A DNA stretch of 53,238 bases, from positions 1-53,238 of the forward strand of contig JAFGVM010000001.1 of NCBI GenBank assembly GCA_016937995.1. The letters run 5' to 3'. The translations under genes and the position numbers were made by a program. The stretch's first letter is position 1, and every line of letters starts with the position of its first letter. Shown piece by piece: positions 42,799 through 52,457 of this stretch. Source of the stretch: Candidatus Delongbacteria bacterium. Lineage in GTDB: Bacteria > UBA4055. The notes under the pieces are model-generated. The model saw only the letters and a program-made list of their open reading frames with translations, made no database searches and had not been told where the DNA came from.

Positions 42799-45343
42799 AT
42801 TTTATATACCATTTTACATATTCAGGATACATTTCAAATAACAGATCGTCGATTGGTCTTATTCTGATATTGAATCCCTGCTCTCCGGATCCTGTCAGAA
42901 CAAAATTACAAACATATTTGGCAACATTGTCAGCATACCTTTCAACAAATTTCATTTCATTTATCTCATAATTTTCTATTTCAGGATTATAAAATAATTC
43001 AACTTTTATATTTTTTTCATTAACTCCATCAAGGAAAATATAAGCTTCAACGGAAATAGTGTCACTTGAACTAACACTGTGTGAATCTAAATTGGTAAAA
43101 ACATCTTTGAAATTTAAATTATTCCATTTCGGGTCATATTCATCGTGGAGCTTAAGAAGGTCATCGATCAATTTATAATCGTTCTTCTTCAGAACTTCCG
43201 TTCCGATGAATATCTTGTTATAAAATTTATTGTAGTATTCTTTGAACATACGGTGCATATTAAAACCCTTTCCGACGGTGTAGATCGATCTTTTCATGAT
43301 CTCAACCCATTCTTCAGGATAATAACTTTCACCGTGATCATAGTATTTTTCAGCTATTTCATCTTCTATCAGATCGTATATCTGCTGTGCTTCAGCCTGA
43401 TTTTTCAACTCAATATCTGTGTAATGGTCTCCGGCATTTATAGCCCAGCCATTGTCCCCGTCATAACATTCCGCCCACCAACCGTCAAGAACGCTCAGAT
43501 TGATGATACCATTTATTCCTGCTTTAATACCTGAAGTTCCACTTGCCTCCATCGGTTTGATAGGATTATTCAGCCATACATCGACACCCTGCACCATATG
43601 ACGTGCAATATCCATATCATAATCCTCAATGAAAACAATATTGTCCTCCAGGCCGTATTTTACCGTATTGTTTAGAATGTTTTTGATTATTGCTTTCCCT
43701 GCTATATCAGCCGGATGTGCTTTTCCTGCAAAAATGATCTGTACTGTTTTACCCGGTCTGGTCAGAATACTTTTTAATCTTTCAGGATCCTGGAATAACA
43801 GATCAGCTCTTTTATAAGTTGCAAATCTTCTTGCAAATCCAATTGTCAGAAATTGAGGATTTAGAATTTTTGATGCTTTTCTTATGCTTTTTGCCTGTGC
43901 ACCTTTTTTCTGCAGACTGTCTACCACCCTTTTTCTAAGGAATGTTATCAACTGTTCCTTTCTTCTTTTATGAGCATCCCATATCTCATTGCTCGGTATA
44001 GAATCCACACCATCCCAAAGATCAGAACTATTCGCCCTGTGCATATAATCCGGTCCAATGTATCTGTCGAACAAATAAGTGATCTCAAGACTTAACCAGG
44101 TTTGAAGGTGTACACCGTTAGTAACATGGGTGATCGGTATCTCATTATCCTGCATATAAGGGAATATCCCTTTCCACATGTTCCTGGAGACTTCAGCATG
44201 TAACTTTGAAACTCCATTTCTGAATTTTGAGTACTTTATTGCAAAGACAGGAAGCCAGAATATTCTTGAACCATCAACTTTTCCACACTTTAAAAATCTA
44301 TCCATAGGCATTTTTAGAGTTTCAATGTCATACTTAAGATATTCAATTATGATACTGTCATCAAAGTGCTCATTGCCTTCTATTACAGGAGTATGTGTAG
44401 TAAAAACAGTGGATTGAATAACGAGTTGTTTTGCTTTTTCAAAAGTCATTTTCTTTTCCAGGACAAGCTGTTTTATCCTTTCAACTATGAGAAATGCTGA
44501 ATGACCTTCATTAAGATGGAATACTTTCGGTTTAATATTCATTACATCCAGGGCCTTTAAACCTCCCTGACCAAGAATGATCTCCTGCTGGATACGAAGT
44601 TGTTTATCTGCTATATACAAATGGTCTGTTATACATCTGGTTGAAGGATCATTCTGCTGGATATTAGTATCAAGTAAATACAACTTTATCTTACCGACAT
44701 CTATCTCCCAGATCTTTACCCAGATATCCTTATCTTTTATCTTCATTGAGAACAACAAAGGTTCTCCACGATCATTTACGGTCTCACAGATAGGTTTCAG
44801 GCTCCACTGATTCTCACAATACTCTTCATGTTGATAACCGTCAATAGCGATCCTCTGATTCATATAACCATAAGTATACAGCAATCCTATACCTACAAGA
44901 GGGATACCCATGTCTGAAGCAGCTTTAAGATAGTCACCTGCAAGTACACCGAGACCTCCTGAATATATAGGTACTGATTCGTGCATTCCGAATTCCATAG
45001 AGAAATAAGCGATCACATTTTCTTTATCAACCGGCTTATCCTCATTTTCTTCATTTGTGTAAAAACCCTCAAAACTCATATATTGCTTGAACTTGTCATA
45101 TACCTTGTTAAGTTCATAAAGAAACCCGTTATCCTTACTGAGTTTTGCTATGTCCTCTTTGGAAAGGCGGTGAAGAAATTCTACCGGATTATGATGGACC
45201 TCTCTGAAAAGTTCGGGATTTATCCTTCTGAAAAGTCTCTCAGTTTCTTTATCCCAAGTTGACCACATGTTGTAAGATATTTCAAACAAAGGTTTGAGTT
45301 CTTCAGGGAATTTGGGTTTAACATAAAAATTCTTTAACTTCAT
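42797..45343 (-). CDS. glgP: Alpha-glucan (glycogen) phosphorylase
   Basis: This enzyme releases glucose 1-phosphate from glycogen ends using pyridoxal phosphate in the cytoplasm. The 848-residue protein is of the GT35 'alpha-glucan phosphorylase' type with an N-terminal DUF3417-like domain (LFEISYNMWSTWDKETERLF). It has IAYFSMEFGMHESVPIYSGG, HLNEGHSAFL, TTHTPVIEGNEHF and the cofactor-proximal EASGTSGIKAGINGIINLS with GWWAE. A divergent beta domain ends the protein. GAAGGAGA precedes the ATG. It is the last gene of a five-gene glycogen operon. Confidence 0.95.
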   Translation of the reverse strand: MKLKNFYVKPKFPEELKPLFEISYNMWSTWDKETERLFRRINPELFREVHHNPVEFLHRLSKEDIAKLSKDNGFLYELNKVYDKFKQYMSFEGFYTNEENEDKPVDKENVIAYFSMEFGMHESVPIYSGGLGVLAGDYLKAASDMGIPLVGIGLLYTYGYMNQRIAIDGYQHEEYCENQWSLKPICETVNDRGEPLLFSMKIKDKDIWVKIWEIDVGKIKLYLLDTNIQQNDPSTRCITDHLYIADKQLRIQQEIILGQGGLKALDVMNIKPKVFHLNEGHSAFLIVERIKQLVLEKKMTFEKAKQLVIQSTVFTTHTPVIEGNEHFDDSIIIEYLKYDIETLKMPMDRFLKCGKVDGSRIFWLPVFAIKYSKFRNGVSKLHAEVSRNMWKGIFPYMQDNEIPITHVTNGVHLQTWLSLEITYLFDRYIGPDYMHRANSSDLWDGVDSIPSNEIWDAHKRRKEQLITFLRKRVVDSLQKKGAQAKSIRKASKILNPQFLTIGFARRFATYKRADLLFQDPERLKSILTRPGKTVQIIFAGKAHPADIAGKAIIKNILNNTVKYGLEDNIVFIEDYDMDIARHMVQGVDVWLNNPIKPMEASGTSGIKAGINGIINLSVLDGWWAECYDGDNGWAINAGDHYTDIELKNQAEAQQIYDLIEDEIAEKYYDHGESYYPEEWVEIMKRSIYTVGKGFNMHRMFKEYYNKFYNKIFIGTEVLKKNDYKLIDDLLKLHDEYDPKWNNLNFKDVFTNLDSHSVSSSDTISVEAYIFLDGVNEKNIKVELFYNPEIENYEINEMKFVERYADNVAKYVCNFVLTGSGEQGFNIRIRPIDDLLFEMYPEYVKWYIK

Positions 45344-45357
45344 CTATATCTCCTTCA

Positions 45358-46551
45358 TTATAAGCTTTCTTCAAGGTCAGTTAATGCGTTCATAAAATTT
45401 CTGTATGCGTTCTCAGGGGAACTGTACGGGGAGAAATATTTATGAACATCCCCGTCCTGAAAATATTTTGTTGACATGTAATAGTAGTGGTCTGATGTTG
45501 ACAGTTTTCTTGCTTTTTCAAGTAATTCCACTGAACCTGATGCTTTCACTTTTGGTAGTATTTCGTAAAAAGCTTCCAGAGCATTATTCTGAAGATCATT
45601 CTCTTTCCATGCGGACAGGTCCCTTTCCATGTCAGCCCATGATACAGGTTCAGGAAATGATATACTTTCAGGTTTATAATTTGCTTTCTGAAGAACATCG
45701 GAAGGCCATGAAAATTCTATCCTTTTAGTCTTTAATGCTTTCTGTGGAAGATGTTTTACGAATTCAAATATACCTGTCTCTTCCCACTGGTGCTCTCCGA
45801 ATGTCTCATAATCCATGAACAGGTTAAGAAATAGATTTTTCTTTCCCTTTTCAACCATGTTCAGATCATCAACCCATTTAACGAATTTATCAACTGTCAA
45901 AGGATACTCTACCCATCCCTTATTGGAGAAACGGAATGCGATATCATCGGAAAGTGAATAATATTTTAACAGCATGTGCATTGTTTTATTAGGGTTCATG
46001 TAAGCATATAAAGGTGATCTCCAGTCAAGTATCCTGTCAACTCCCTCTGTTATTATTACCTTAAAACCTTCTTCTTCCCAGATGATATCAGATAAAGTAT
46101 CCTGATAAATAAGCTCTGTATTTCTGAAAGTTATCGGTGAGAACCCGAATTCTTCCTGTATGGTCTTTCTATGCATTCGAACCTGTTCAAGAAATTCTTC
46201 TTTATCATACAAAAAAGCAAGAGAATGATAGTAAGTTTCGGATAAAAATTCTACACAGTTGGTTTTTGCGAGATCTCTGAATGAATAAAGAACTTCAGGA
46301 GCATACATTTTAAACTGCTCTATAGCCGTTCCTGTGATAGAGTATGCGATCTTGAATTTACCTTCGAACTTTTCTATCAGCTCTAGCAATAACTTATTCG
46401 TAGGTAAATAGCATTTCTCTGCTACTTTTCTCATAACTTCTTTATTCAGTTTATCGTCGAAAGGATCAAGTCCTTTACCGATATCCAATACAGAAAAGTT
46501 CCTTATTCTGAAAGGTTGATGTACCTGAAAGTAAAATACTATATTTATCAT
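45358..46551 (-). CDS. Glycoside hydrolase family 57 protein
   Basis: This is a retaining alpha-glucan hydrolase or transferase of GH57. The 397-residue protein begins INIVFYFQVHQPFRIRNFS with the family's HQP. The likely catalytic Glu is in ITFRNTELIYQD and the catalytic Asp in LNLFMDYETFGEHQWEE. ISETYYHSL-like FLSETYYHSLAFL is also present. The length is closer to GH57 alpha-amylases than to the longer GH57 branching enzymes. Because no GlgB is in the operon, a branching or disproportionating role remains possible. It lies between the GT4 and phosphorylase genes with gaps of 4-14 bases. Confidence 0.9.
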   Translation of the reverse strand: MINIVFYFQVHQPFRIRNFSVLDIGKGLDPFDDKLNKEVMRKVAEKCYLPTNKLLLELIEKFEGKFKIAYSITGTAIEQFKMYAPEVLYSFRDLAKTNCVEFLSETYYHSLAFLYDKEEFLEQVRMHRKTIQEEFGFSPITFRNTELIYQDTLSDIIWEEEGFKVIITEGVDRILDWRSPLYAYMNPNKTMHMLLKYYSLSDDIAFRFSNKGWVEYPLTVDKFVKWVDDLNMVEKGKKNLFLNLFMDYETFGEHQWEETGIFEFVKHLPQKALKTKRIEFSWPSDVLQKANYKPESISFPEPVSWADMERDLSAWKENDLQNNALEAFYEILPKVKASGSVELLEKARKLSTSDHYYYMSTKYFQDGDVHKYFSPYSSPENAYRNFMNALTDLEESL

Positions 46552-46555
46552 TTTT

Positions 46556-47857
46556 TTATCCGATTGTTTTTATATATACGCTGTTTATTTCGTCACATGC
46601 CTTATCCCATTTGATAGTCTCAACTTCCTTCCTGCCACTTTCACCGAGCTTATTTCTCTTTTCAGTATCTCTTAACAGATCAAGTATACTTGAAGTCAGA
46701 AGATCAACATCCCAGAAATCAACTTTTACAGCATTTTGTATTACTTCAGCCACACCTGACTGCTTCGAAATAATTGTTGCCAATCCGTATGACATAGCCT
46801 CCAAAGGTGCTATACCAAATGGTTCTGATACTGAACTTAGAACATATATGTCAGAATTCGTGAACATTTCAGCAACGTGCTCACCATTCAGGAATCCTGT
46901 AAAAAGAAAACGGTTCTTTAGTCTGTATTTTGCTGATCTGTGAACTATTTTTCTTTCCATATCCCCCGCCCCGGCCATTATAAACCTTACTTTCGGGAAT
47001 TCTTTAAGAATTCTTTTTGATGCTTCAAGAAAATAATCAGGTCCTTTTTGGAGTGTTATTCTGCCCAGAAAAAGAACTACAGGATCTTTGAATATCTTTT
47101 TTCGATTGATGTACCCTCTGACGTTAATGTTGTGTGCATTGTGCACGATGGACACTTTACCCGTATCTATCAGGTACCTAGATATTACCATCTCGGCAGT
47201 GTAACGGGATACTGCTATTACAGAATCCGCTTCTGTCATTCCCGAATATTCTATATTATGTATCCTAATATCTCCACCACCACCGGCTCTGTCAAATTCT
47301 GTTGCATGAATGTGAGTTACAAGTTTTTTTCCGCTGATCGATCTGGCAATTATCCCTGCTGAATATGTCAACCAGTCATGTGCATGAATAATATCAAAAT
47401 CAAGTATCCTTGCATACTTTTCAGCACGCATTGTAAATTCTTTTACTTTTTCGAATATATCCTCTGTACCCTCCAGATTTTCTATGATCTTTTTAAAAGG
47501 TACTTTGGTTGAGTAGGTATATGATCTGGTGAGCTCTTCAAAGTAGGTGGTTATCTCTGCTTTATTGAAATATGATTCCGGAATCGTGTCAAGACCAAGA
47601 TAACTGTATTTTTCGGATACTGAATGAAAAACCTCTTTAAAATATTCTTCCTGTTTACTTATTGAAATGAACTTGACAGGTAATTCATCTGCATCACTTT
47701 CCTTTCTGAGAGGAAAATATATCTCCTCTTTTGACGGAAGTACAAGATCGACCTCAATACCTTTTTTTAAAAGACCTTTAACTATACCGTAGCAGGCTGT
47801 TCCTAATCCTCCGGATATGAGGGGAGGAAATTCCCATGTGAACATCAGAACTCTCAT
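46556..47857 (-). CDS. Glycosyltransferase family 4, glycogen-synthase-like
   Basis: This cytoplasmic GT-B enzyme probably extends alpha-1,4-glucan from a nucleotide sugar. It starts MRVLMFTWEFPPLISGGLG, with the nucleotide-binding GGLG loop of glycogen synthases. DIIHAHDWLTYSAG, VTHIHATEFDR and VLFLGRITLQKGPD follow, and the E-x7-E motif lies in SEPFGIAPLEAMSYG. The open frame extends to 47932, but the ATG at 47857 overlaps the upstream stop codon as ATGA, and GGGAG lies about 7 bases before it. That gives 433 residues. The archaeal-type GT4 synthases are its closest plan (inference). Confidence 0.88.
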   Translation of the reverse strand: MRVLMFTWEFPPLISGGLGTACYGIVKGLLKKGIEVDLVLPSKEEIYFPLRKESDADELPVKFISISKQEEYFKEVFHSVSEKYSYLGLDTIPESYFNKAEITTYFEELTRSYTYSTKVPFKKIIENLEGTEDIFEKVKEFTMRAEKYARILDFDIIHAHDWLTYSAGIIARSISGKKLVTHIHATEFDRAGGGGDIRIHNIEYSGMTEADSVIAVSRYTAEMVISRYLIDTGKVSIVHNAHNINVRGYINRKKIFKDPVVLFLGRITLQKGPDYFLEASKRILKEFPKVRFIMAGAGDMERKIVHRSAKYRLKNRFLFTGFLNGEHVAEMFTNSDIYVLSSVSEPFGIAPLEAMSYGLATIISKQSGVAEVIQNAVKVDFWDVDLLTSSILDLLRDTEKRNKLGESGRKEVETIKWDKACDEINSVYIKTIG

Positions 47858-49890
47858 TTTCTTGCTCCCGGTTTTTGAAAAATATTTTCTATTTCTACTA
47901 ACGCTGCCACACTCCATGCCTGTGCCGGACATCCCTTAGGAAAGTGAGGATTATCTCCGTCCCAGACCTCAGCAACAGAAGATATGTGTCCTTTTAATAT
48001 TCCAAGTTTGAATTTTTCAATATATGTGTCGATCTGCTCTCTCAACTCCGGTCTTTTAAGTTTCTTTTTATGAGTTTTATAAAAAACGTTTACGAACGGC
48101 CCTAATAGCCATGCCCATACTGTTCCCTGATGATAAGAAAGGTCCAGCTGTGTCTGGTTTCCGATGAACTTCTTTTTAAAAGAACTGTTCCTCGGTGAAA
48201 GAGTTCTGATCCCGTACTGTGTTAATAATTCTGTTTCAGCAAGTTTCCAGCTATTATAAAGTATTTCATCACTCCACAGATCAAAAGGCAAAGAAGCAGC
48301 TATCAGCATGTTCGGTCTGTAATCATCTATAGGAATATCATTTTCCAGCCTGTCTGCAAGATGTCCGTCAACAATGAATTTATTTGCATTTTTCTCGATA
48401 TTTTTAATTATACTGTTTATGTCCTTCAGATTAAATTTGATATTTTTTGGTTTGAACTCACTTATCTTCATGTCTTTAGCGAACATCTGAAATGTTTTAA
48501 GAGCGTTATACCAGAGTGAATTTATCTCAACAGGCTTACCGAACCTTGGGGTCACAGGTTTATTGTATACCTTGGCATCCATCCATGTTAAAGCACTGTC
48601 ACTGTATTTGATGTTTATAAGACCATCATCGTTCATTCCGAAAGGCAGAAGATTATTGAAAGCATAATTGCCCACTATTTCGGTAAGATAAGAAAACAAT
48701 CTTTTCTTAAGTTTTTCATCTTCAATCAAAGAATAACTGTCAAACAGTCTTACTGCAAACCATAATGAAGCATCAACTGAATCATAATTTGTACCTTGTC
48801 CTCCCTCTCCTATCACATTCGGCAGTATCCCTTTCTGAAGTTTCTTCCCGTATTTATCAAGGATATTAAAATATTTCTTTATCCCGTTCTTTTCGTAGAG
48901 AAGGGCTTTCATACTTATCATCGTGTCCCTTCCCCATGCTGAGAACCACGGAAAACCTGCAATTATGTCATCTTTTGTAACGAAAGTATCAAATATATTA
49001 TCAAGAATGTTCGTGTATTTCTTTGCCGGGTAAAGATCTTCATCACTGAATTTTACCTTCGATAGAGAATACTCAGTTTTGATCTTATCAGGGTGATCGT
49101 AAGGAAGATCTGATACAGGATATCTTTTATCAATAGTTCCTGAAGTTCTGATGTGATCGTTTATTATCTCATCTGAGTATAGTATTTCAGCTGTTTCTCC
49201 GGGAGTAAGTTCAAATTTCCACAATACCGGGGCAACCACACTTTCTGAAGCATCATAACCCCTCATGGAATCAAGAGGATAAAAAATATTCCTGAAAATA
49301 ATTCTTTCTTCTTCTATTACACCTTTTGAAGTAGAGAAATAAGCTTTAACTCCTGTATCTTTCCTTTCTACTGAACAAATGTTTTCATCTATTGAAGCTT
49401 CTGTTCGGACTGAATCCCAAATATCAATATCGTTCACACTGTGATGATCTCTTAATGAAAACTTCGGTCTTATCTCGAACTCTACTTTAACCGAGCTCAA
49501 ATTCGCAAAAGAGACTTTTACAATATTCTTACTGTGATGCATTTTGATCTTTTTCAGTATCAGAAAGTCATCTGATTTCGGGACAGATGAAAATAATATC
49601 GTTGGAAAAGGGAGTAGCCATGTTTTTACAATATGCTCATATCCATCAGGATAGATACAGTCAGCATAATTGCTTGAATCAAGATATATTTCTCTGGTCC
49701 TCCATCTTACTTTTTCCTCTTGCGACTGTATAAGATGTGTCCGTTTGAATTTATCATCTGACGCGATAAGAAGCCCGTTGTATTTTCTTTTGTTAACGAA
49801 ATTACCGCTTCCCATTGAGTATCCGCCTTTATTATTCGATAATACCCACTCGTGATGTGTTACTTCGTTAAAATAATAATTAAAATCCAT
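47854..49890 (-). CDS. Glycogen debranching enzyme (amylo-alpha-1,6-glucosidase)
   Basis: This enzyme removes alpha-1,6 branches of glycogen. The 678-residue protein has the N-terminal GDE_N domain (HHEWVLSNNKGGYSMGSG, KRKYNGLLIA) and the (alpha/alpha)6 GDE_C catalytic domain from about 300 (IIAGFPWFSAWGRDTMIS, NSLWYNALKTFQMF, LSYHQGTVWAWLLGPFV). The Asp in GRDT and residues near HQGTVW are the expected active-site positions. AAGGAG lies 7 bases before the ATG, overlapping the end of the upstream glycosyltransferase gene. The downstream GT4 gene overlaps by 4 bases. Confidence 0.93.
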   Translation of the reverse strand: MDFNYYFNEVTHHEWVLSNNKGGYSMGSGNFVNKRKYNGLLIASDDKFKRTHLIQSQEEKVRWRTREIYLDSSNYADCIYPDGYEHIVKTWLLPFPTILFSSVPKSDDFLILKKIKMHHSKNIVKVSFANLSSVKVEFEIRPKFSLRDHHSVNDIDIWDSVRTEASIDENICSVERKDTGVKAYFSTSKGVIEEERIIFRNIFYPLDSMRGYDASESVVAPVLWKFELTPGETAEILYSDEIINDHIRTSGTIDKRYPVSDLPYDHPDKIKTEYSLSKVKFSDEDLYPAKKYTNILDNIFDTFVTKDDIIAGFPWFSAWGRDTMISMKALLYEKNGIKKYFNILDKYGKKLQKGILPNVIGEGGQGTNYDSVDASLWFAVRLFDSYSLIEDEKLKKRLFSYLTEIVGNYAFNNLLPFGMNDDGLINIKYSDSALTWMDAKVYNKPVTPRFGKPVEINSLWYNALKTFQMFAKDMKISEFKPKNIKFNLKDINSIIKNIEKNANKFIVDGHLADRLENDIPIDDYRPNMLIAASLPFDLWSDEILYNSWKLAETELLTQYGIRTLSPRNSSFKKKFIGNQTQLDLSYHQGTVWAWLLGPFVNVFYKTHKKKLKRPELREQIDTYIEKFKLGILKGHISSVAEVWDGDNPHFPKGCPAQAWSVAALVEIENIFQKPGARK

Positions 49891-49891
49891 T

Positions 49892-51652
49892 TCATAGCTC
49901 CTTTTTATCTTTGATCGCAGGGATTATATTTTTCGAAACTATGTAATCCCAGTCGATTTTCATTGCAAGTGATTGAGCCGTTTCAAGATGATTTTTCAAT
50001 GCTTTATCATCATTGAAAGAAGTGATCTTTTTGAATATTTCTTCTGCATTTTTTTCTATTTCATACTTCTCGATCTCGGTTCTTCTTTCTACGTTAATAT
50101 CCTGAAGCTGACGGATCGTTAGTCTATTAATATTCTCTGTAAAATCGATTATATGAAAAGAGTTCTCTGAAGAACTGTACTTTTCTTTTATCAGACTGCT
50201 GCAGCCGCAAGCATCCGATAATACTGCCAAGCCACCGAACTGGACAGTTTCTATCTGGGCAATACCGAACGGTTCATAGACTGACATTCCAAGTTCTGCA
50301 TCAGAACCGATCCTGAGATCTATCCATTCAGCACTTCTAGGTATCCTGTTACCGCAACTGTGAGCATTAAAACCGAACTGGTTGATGAAAACACACTTTA
50401 TTGACTTTGACTTTGCATTAAAATGTGATACCATATCGTATATTTTAGATTCAAGACCCACAAGATCAGGCCAACCTTCCTTATGAAGTACAGGCCATCC
50501 GTAATCCTTCTCCATTCTAACTATATCATTTGAAGATCTTCCGGTACCGATAAGTGTTGATAAAAGCACATAAAAACCTGTTTTTGAATTTTTGTGGAAC
50601 AATTCATCAAGTTCTTCAAGCAGCATTATATCTCTCCATAGACCTTTACTGTCAACAAGTCTTGTTACATGAGTAAAAGTATGATCCGGAGTAAAATTAA
50701 ACAAATTCCTGCAGTATTCTTGTACGATCAATTTACTTTTTTTCTTAGCTTCCAGATTTATATTTTTTATCGGGATCCCGTTATATACTGTTGCTATTTT
50801 TTTCTCATCTATACCGGGATTTAGGAACTTTATCTCTTTAGCTGTAAATTGACTTACTGCAAATATATGGTCTACCTTATCAGTTCTTTTCACAAGTTCA
50901 TTTCTGTAAAAATCCGATCTATCTCCGAATATATCCTCCATCGATCTATTCTTTCTCTCTCCATGCTCCAGTATTCCATAGAAACAGATATCCTTCCCTT
51001 CATGACCTTCAATGATATTTCTTGCCGTTGAAACTTCATGGGCATAAAATACGGTCTTACAGTTCTTCCTTCTTCCTTTGTCTCTGTCAATACTGACTTT
51101 TAAAACAGATGGCATTCCCATATATTCATGAGAAAAATGTACTATCCTTTCATCTTTTGATATCACTGCATTGAGAATATCCGTGTATGGAACGGCTATT
51201 CTGACATACTGCTCATAATCCCAATCCCCGTATCTTTCGGACTGGATTCCAAAAGATTCCCATAACATAAACTTCAATTTATCTATATGATCCTGGAACA
51301 TATTGTTTATGTGCACTAGTATCGTTTCGGTTTCCTGATAATCGTTGGGATCTGTCTCGCTACTGACGATCCTTTTACCGTAAACAATGCTTATATTGTA
51401 TTTTTTTTCTATCGGTGAGAAAACATGTGTATACTTGTCAATGTCGTACTGATCCAGACCGGAATAGAGTACCACACCGTCTTTTCCTAAACGTGAAGAA
51501 GCTGTTCCTTCTGTGTTAAAAAGCGGTCCGTAAAGGAATGACCTTCCAAAATATTCTTTATAAGGGTCAGCTGTTATTAATCCTGCTATTACTGAACCTA
51601 TTCCACCTATTTTTTGCACTGCTTCATGGGTAATATGAACTGCGATCTTCAA
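49892..51652 (-). CDS. GT-B glycosyltransferase, possible glycogen synthase
   Basis: This is the first gene of the glycogen operon. The 586-residue protein begins KIAVHITHEAVQKIGGIGS, a GG-loop start reminiscent of GT3/GT5 synthases. It contains FYAHEVSTARN, FAVSQFTAKE, VYNGIPIKN, THVTRLVDSKGLW and the E-x7-E motif in YEPFGIAQIETVQFGG. It is longer than the second synthase-like enzyme downstream and clearly not a recent copy of it. Glucan synthesis or priming is likely from context; the donor sugar is unknown. The start is TTG at 51652 with AAGGG before it; the next in-frame ATG would remove the nucleotide loop. Confidence 0.8.
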   Translation of the reverse strand: MKIAVHITHEAVQKIGGIGSVIAGLITADPYKEYFGRSFLYGPLFNTEGTASSRLGKDGVVLYSGLDQYDIDKYTHVFSPIEKKYNISIVYGKRIVSSETDPNDYQETETILVHINNMFQDHIDKLKFMLWESFGIQSERYGDWDYEQYVRIAVPYTDILNAVISKDERIVHFSHEYMGMPSVLKVSIDRDKGRRKNCKTVFYAHEVSTARNIIEGHEGKDICFYGILEHGERKNRSMEDIFGDRSDFYRNELVKRTDKVDHIFAVSQFTAKEIKFLNPGIDEKKIATVYNGIPIKNINLEAKKKSKLIVQEYCRNLFNFTPDHTFTHVTRLVDSKGLWRDIMLLEELDELFHKNSKTGFYVLLSTLIGTGRSSNDIVRMEKDYGWPVLHKEGWPDLVGLESKIYDMVSHFNAKSKSIKCVFINQFGFNAHSCGNRIPRSAEWIDLRIGSDAELGMSVYEPFGIAQIETVQFGGLAVLSDACGCSSLIKEKYSSSENSFHIIDFTENINRLTIRQLQDINVERRTEIEKYEIEKNAEEIFKKITSFNDDKALKNHLETAQSLAMKIDWDYIVSKNIIPAIKDKKEL

Positions 51653-51798
51653 TTTAAGACCCTTAATTTAATTTTGTATTTTTATGATTTATTCCCTCAT
51701 GTATTAATGTATTCAATTTAACGAATTTTAACCGTTATTCCAAAGTAAATAAAATAAATTAATAGAAGGTGTTTTAGACGTAACTTCTTAAATAGTGC

Positions 51799-52248
51799 CT
51801 AGTATTTCGAAACTTTAATTTCTTTTGCATAAACCGGTTCTTTCAGGTCTTTACCATAACCTTTTATGTAGATCAGTCGTTTTTCATTATCAGGGATCAA
51901 TACTACCTGATATAAATCAGTCGCATTATCTTTTACATATTTGATCAATGGGTCTTCTACCTTATTTCCTGATTCTCCCGGAAAAGGAGTTAATGCTGAA
52001 TTTAAAGTAGGGATCAGTTTATCAACAGCTTTCTTAGGAGTCCATTCTTCATATCCGCTGTCCTGCATACTCCCCAAGGTCATCTCCACAACATCTACTG
52101 CAGTTTTGATCTTATGCAGATTTGCTGCATCAAGATTATTTTTTACGTTCTTTATATTGTCTTTATTTCCGGTGTTTTCTCCGCATGATAAAATTACAAA
52201 AAACATAACTACGGTTAGGATTTTCAATATTATACTGTATTTCTTCAT
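51799..52248 (-). CDS. Small lipoprotein of unknown function
   Basis: Not recognised. The 149-residue protein has a long signal peptide with a lipobox ending VILSC near residue 22, an Asn/Lys-rich linker (GENTGNKDNIKNVKNN), and then a small domain of helices and strands (DVVEMTLGSMQDSGYEEW, LYQVVLIPDNEKRLIYIKGY). AAAAGGAGG lies 5 bases before the ATG, the strongest ribosome binding site in the window. It is upstream of the glycogen operon but has its own 5' and 3' gaps. Confidence 0.75.
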   Translation of the reverse strand: MKKYSIILKILTVVMFFVILSCGENTGNKDNIKNVKNNLDAANLHKIKTAVDVVEMTLGSMQDSGYEEWTPKKAVDKLIPTLNSALTPFPGESGNKVEDPLIKYVKDNATDLYQVVLIPDNEKRLIYIKGYGKDLKEPVYAKEIKVSKY

Positions 52249-52457
52249 TTTAACCTCCTTTTAACTATACTAAGAAATTATCGAATTTCTCATTCCAAGT
52301 CAAGAACTACAAAAAATTAAAATAATTTTTATTACTTTAGGTCATGCAAAAGTAAAGAGAGAATACTTATATTTCATTTTTCTTTCTTGATTTCAACTTA
52401 GTTCAGCTATATATTTTACTAATAATAGTTAATCCCAAAACAACACAGGACAATATC

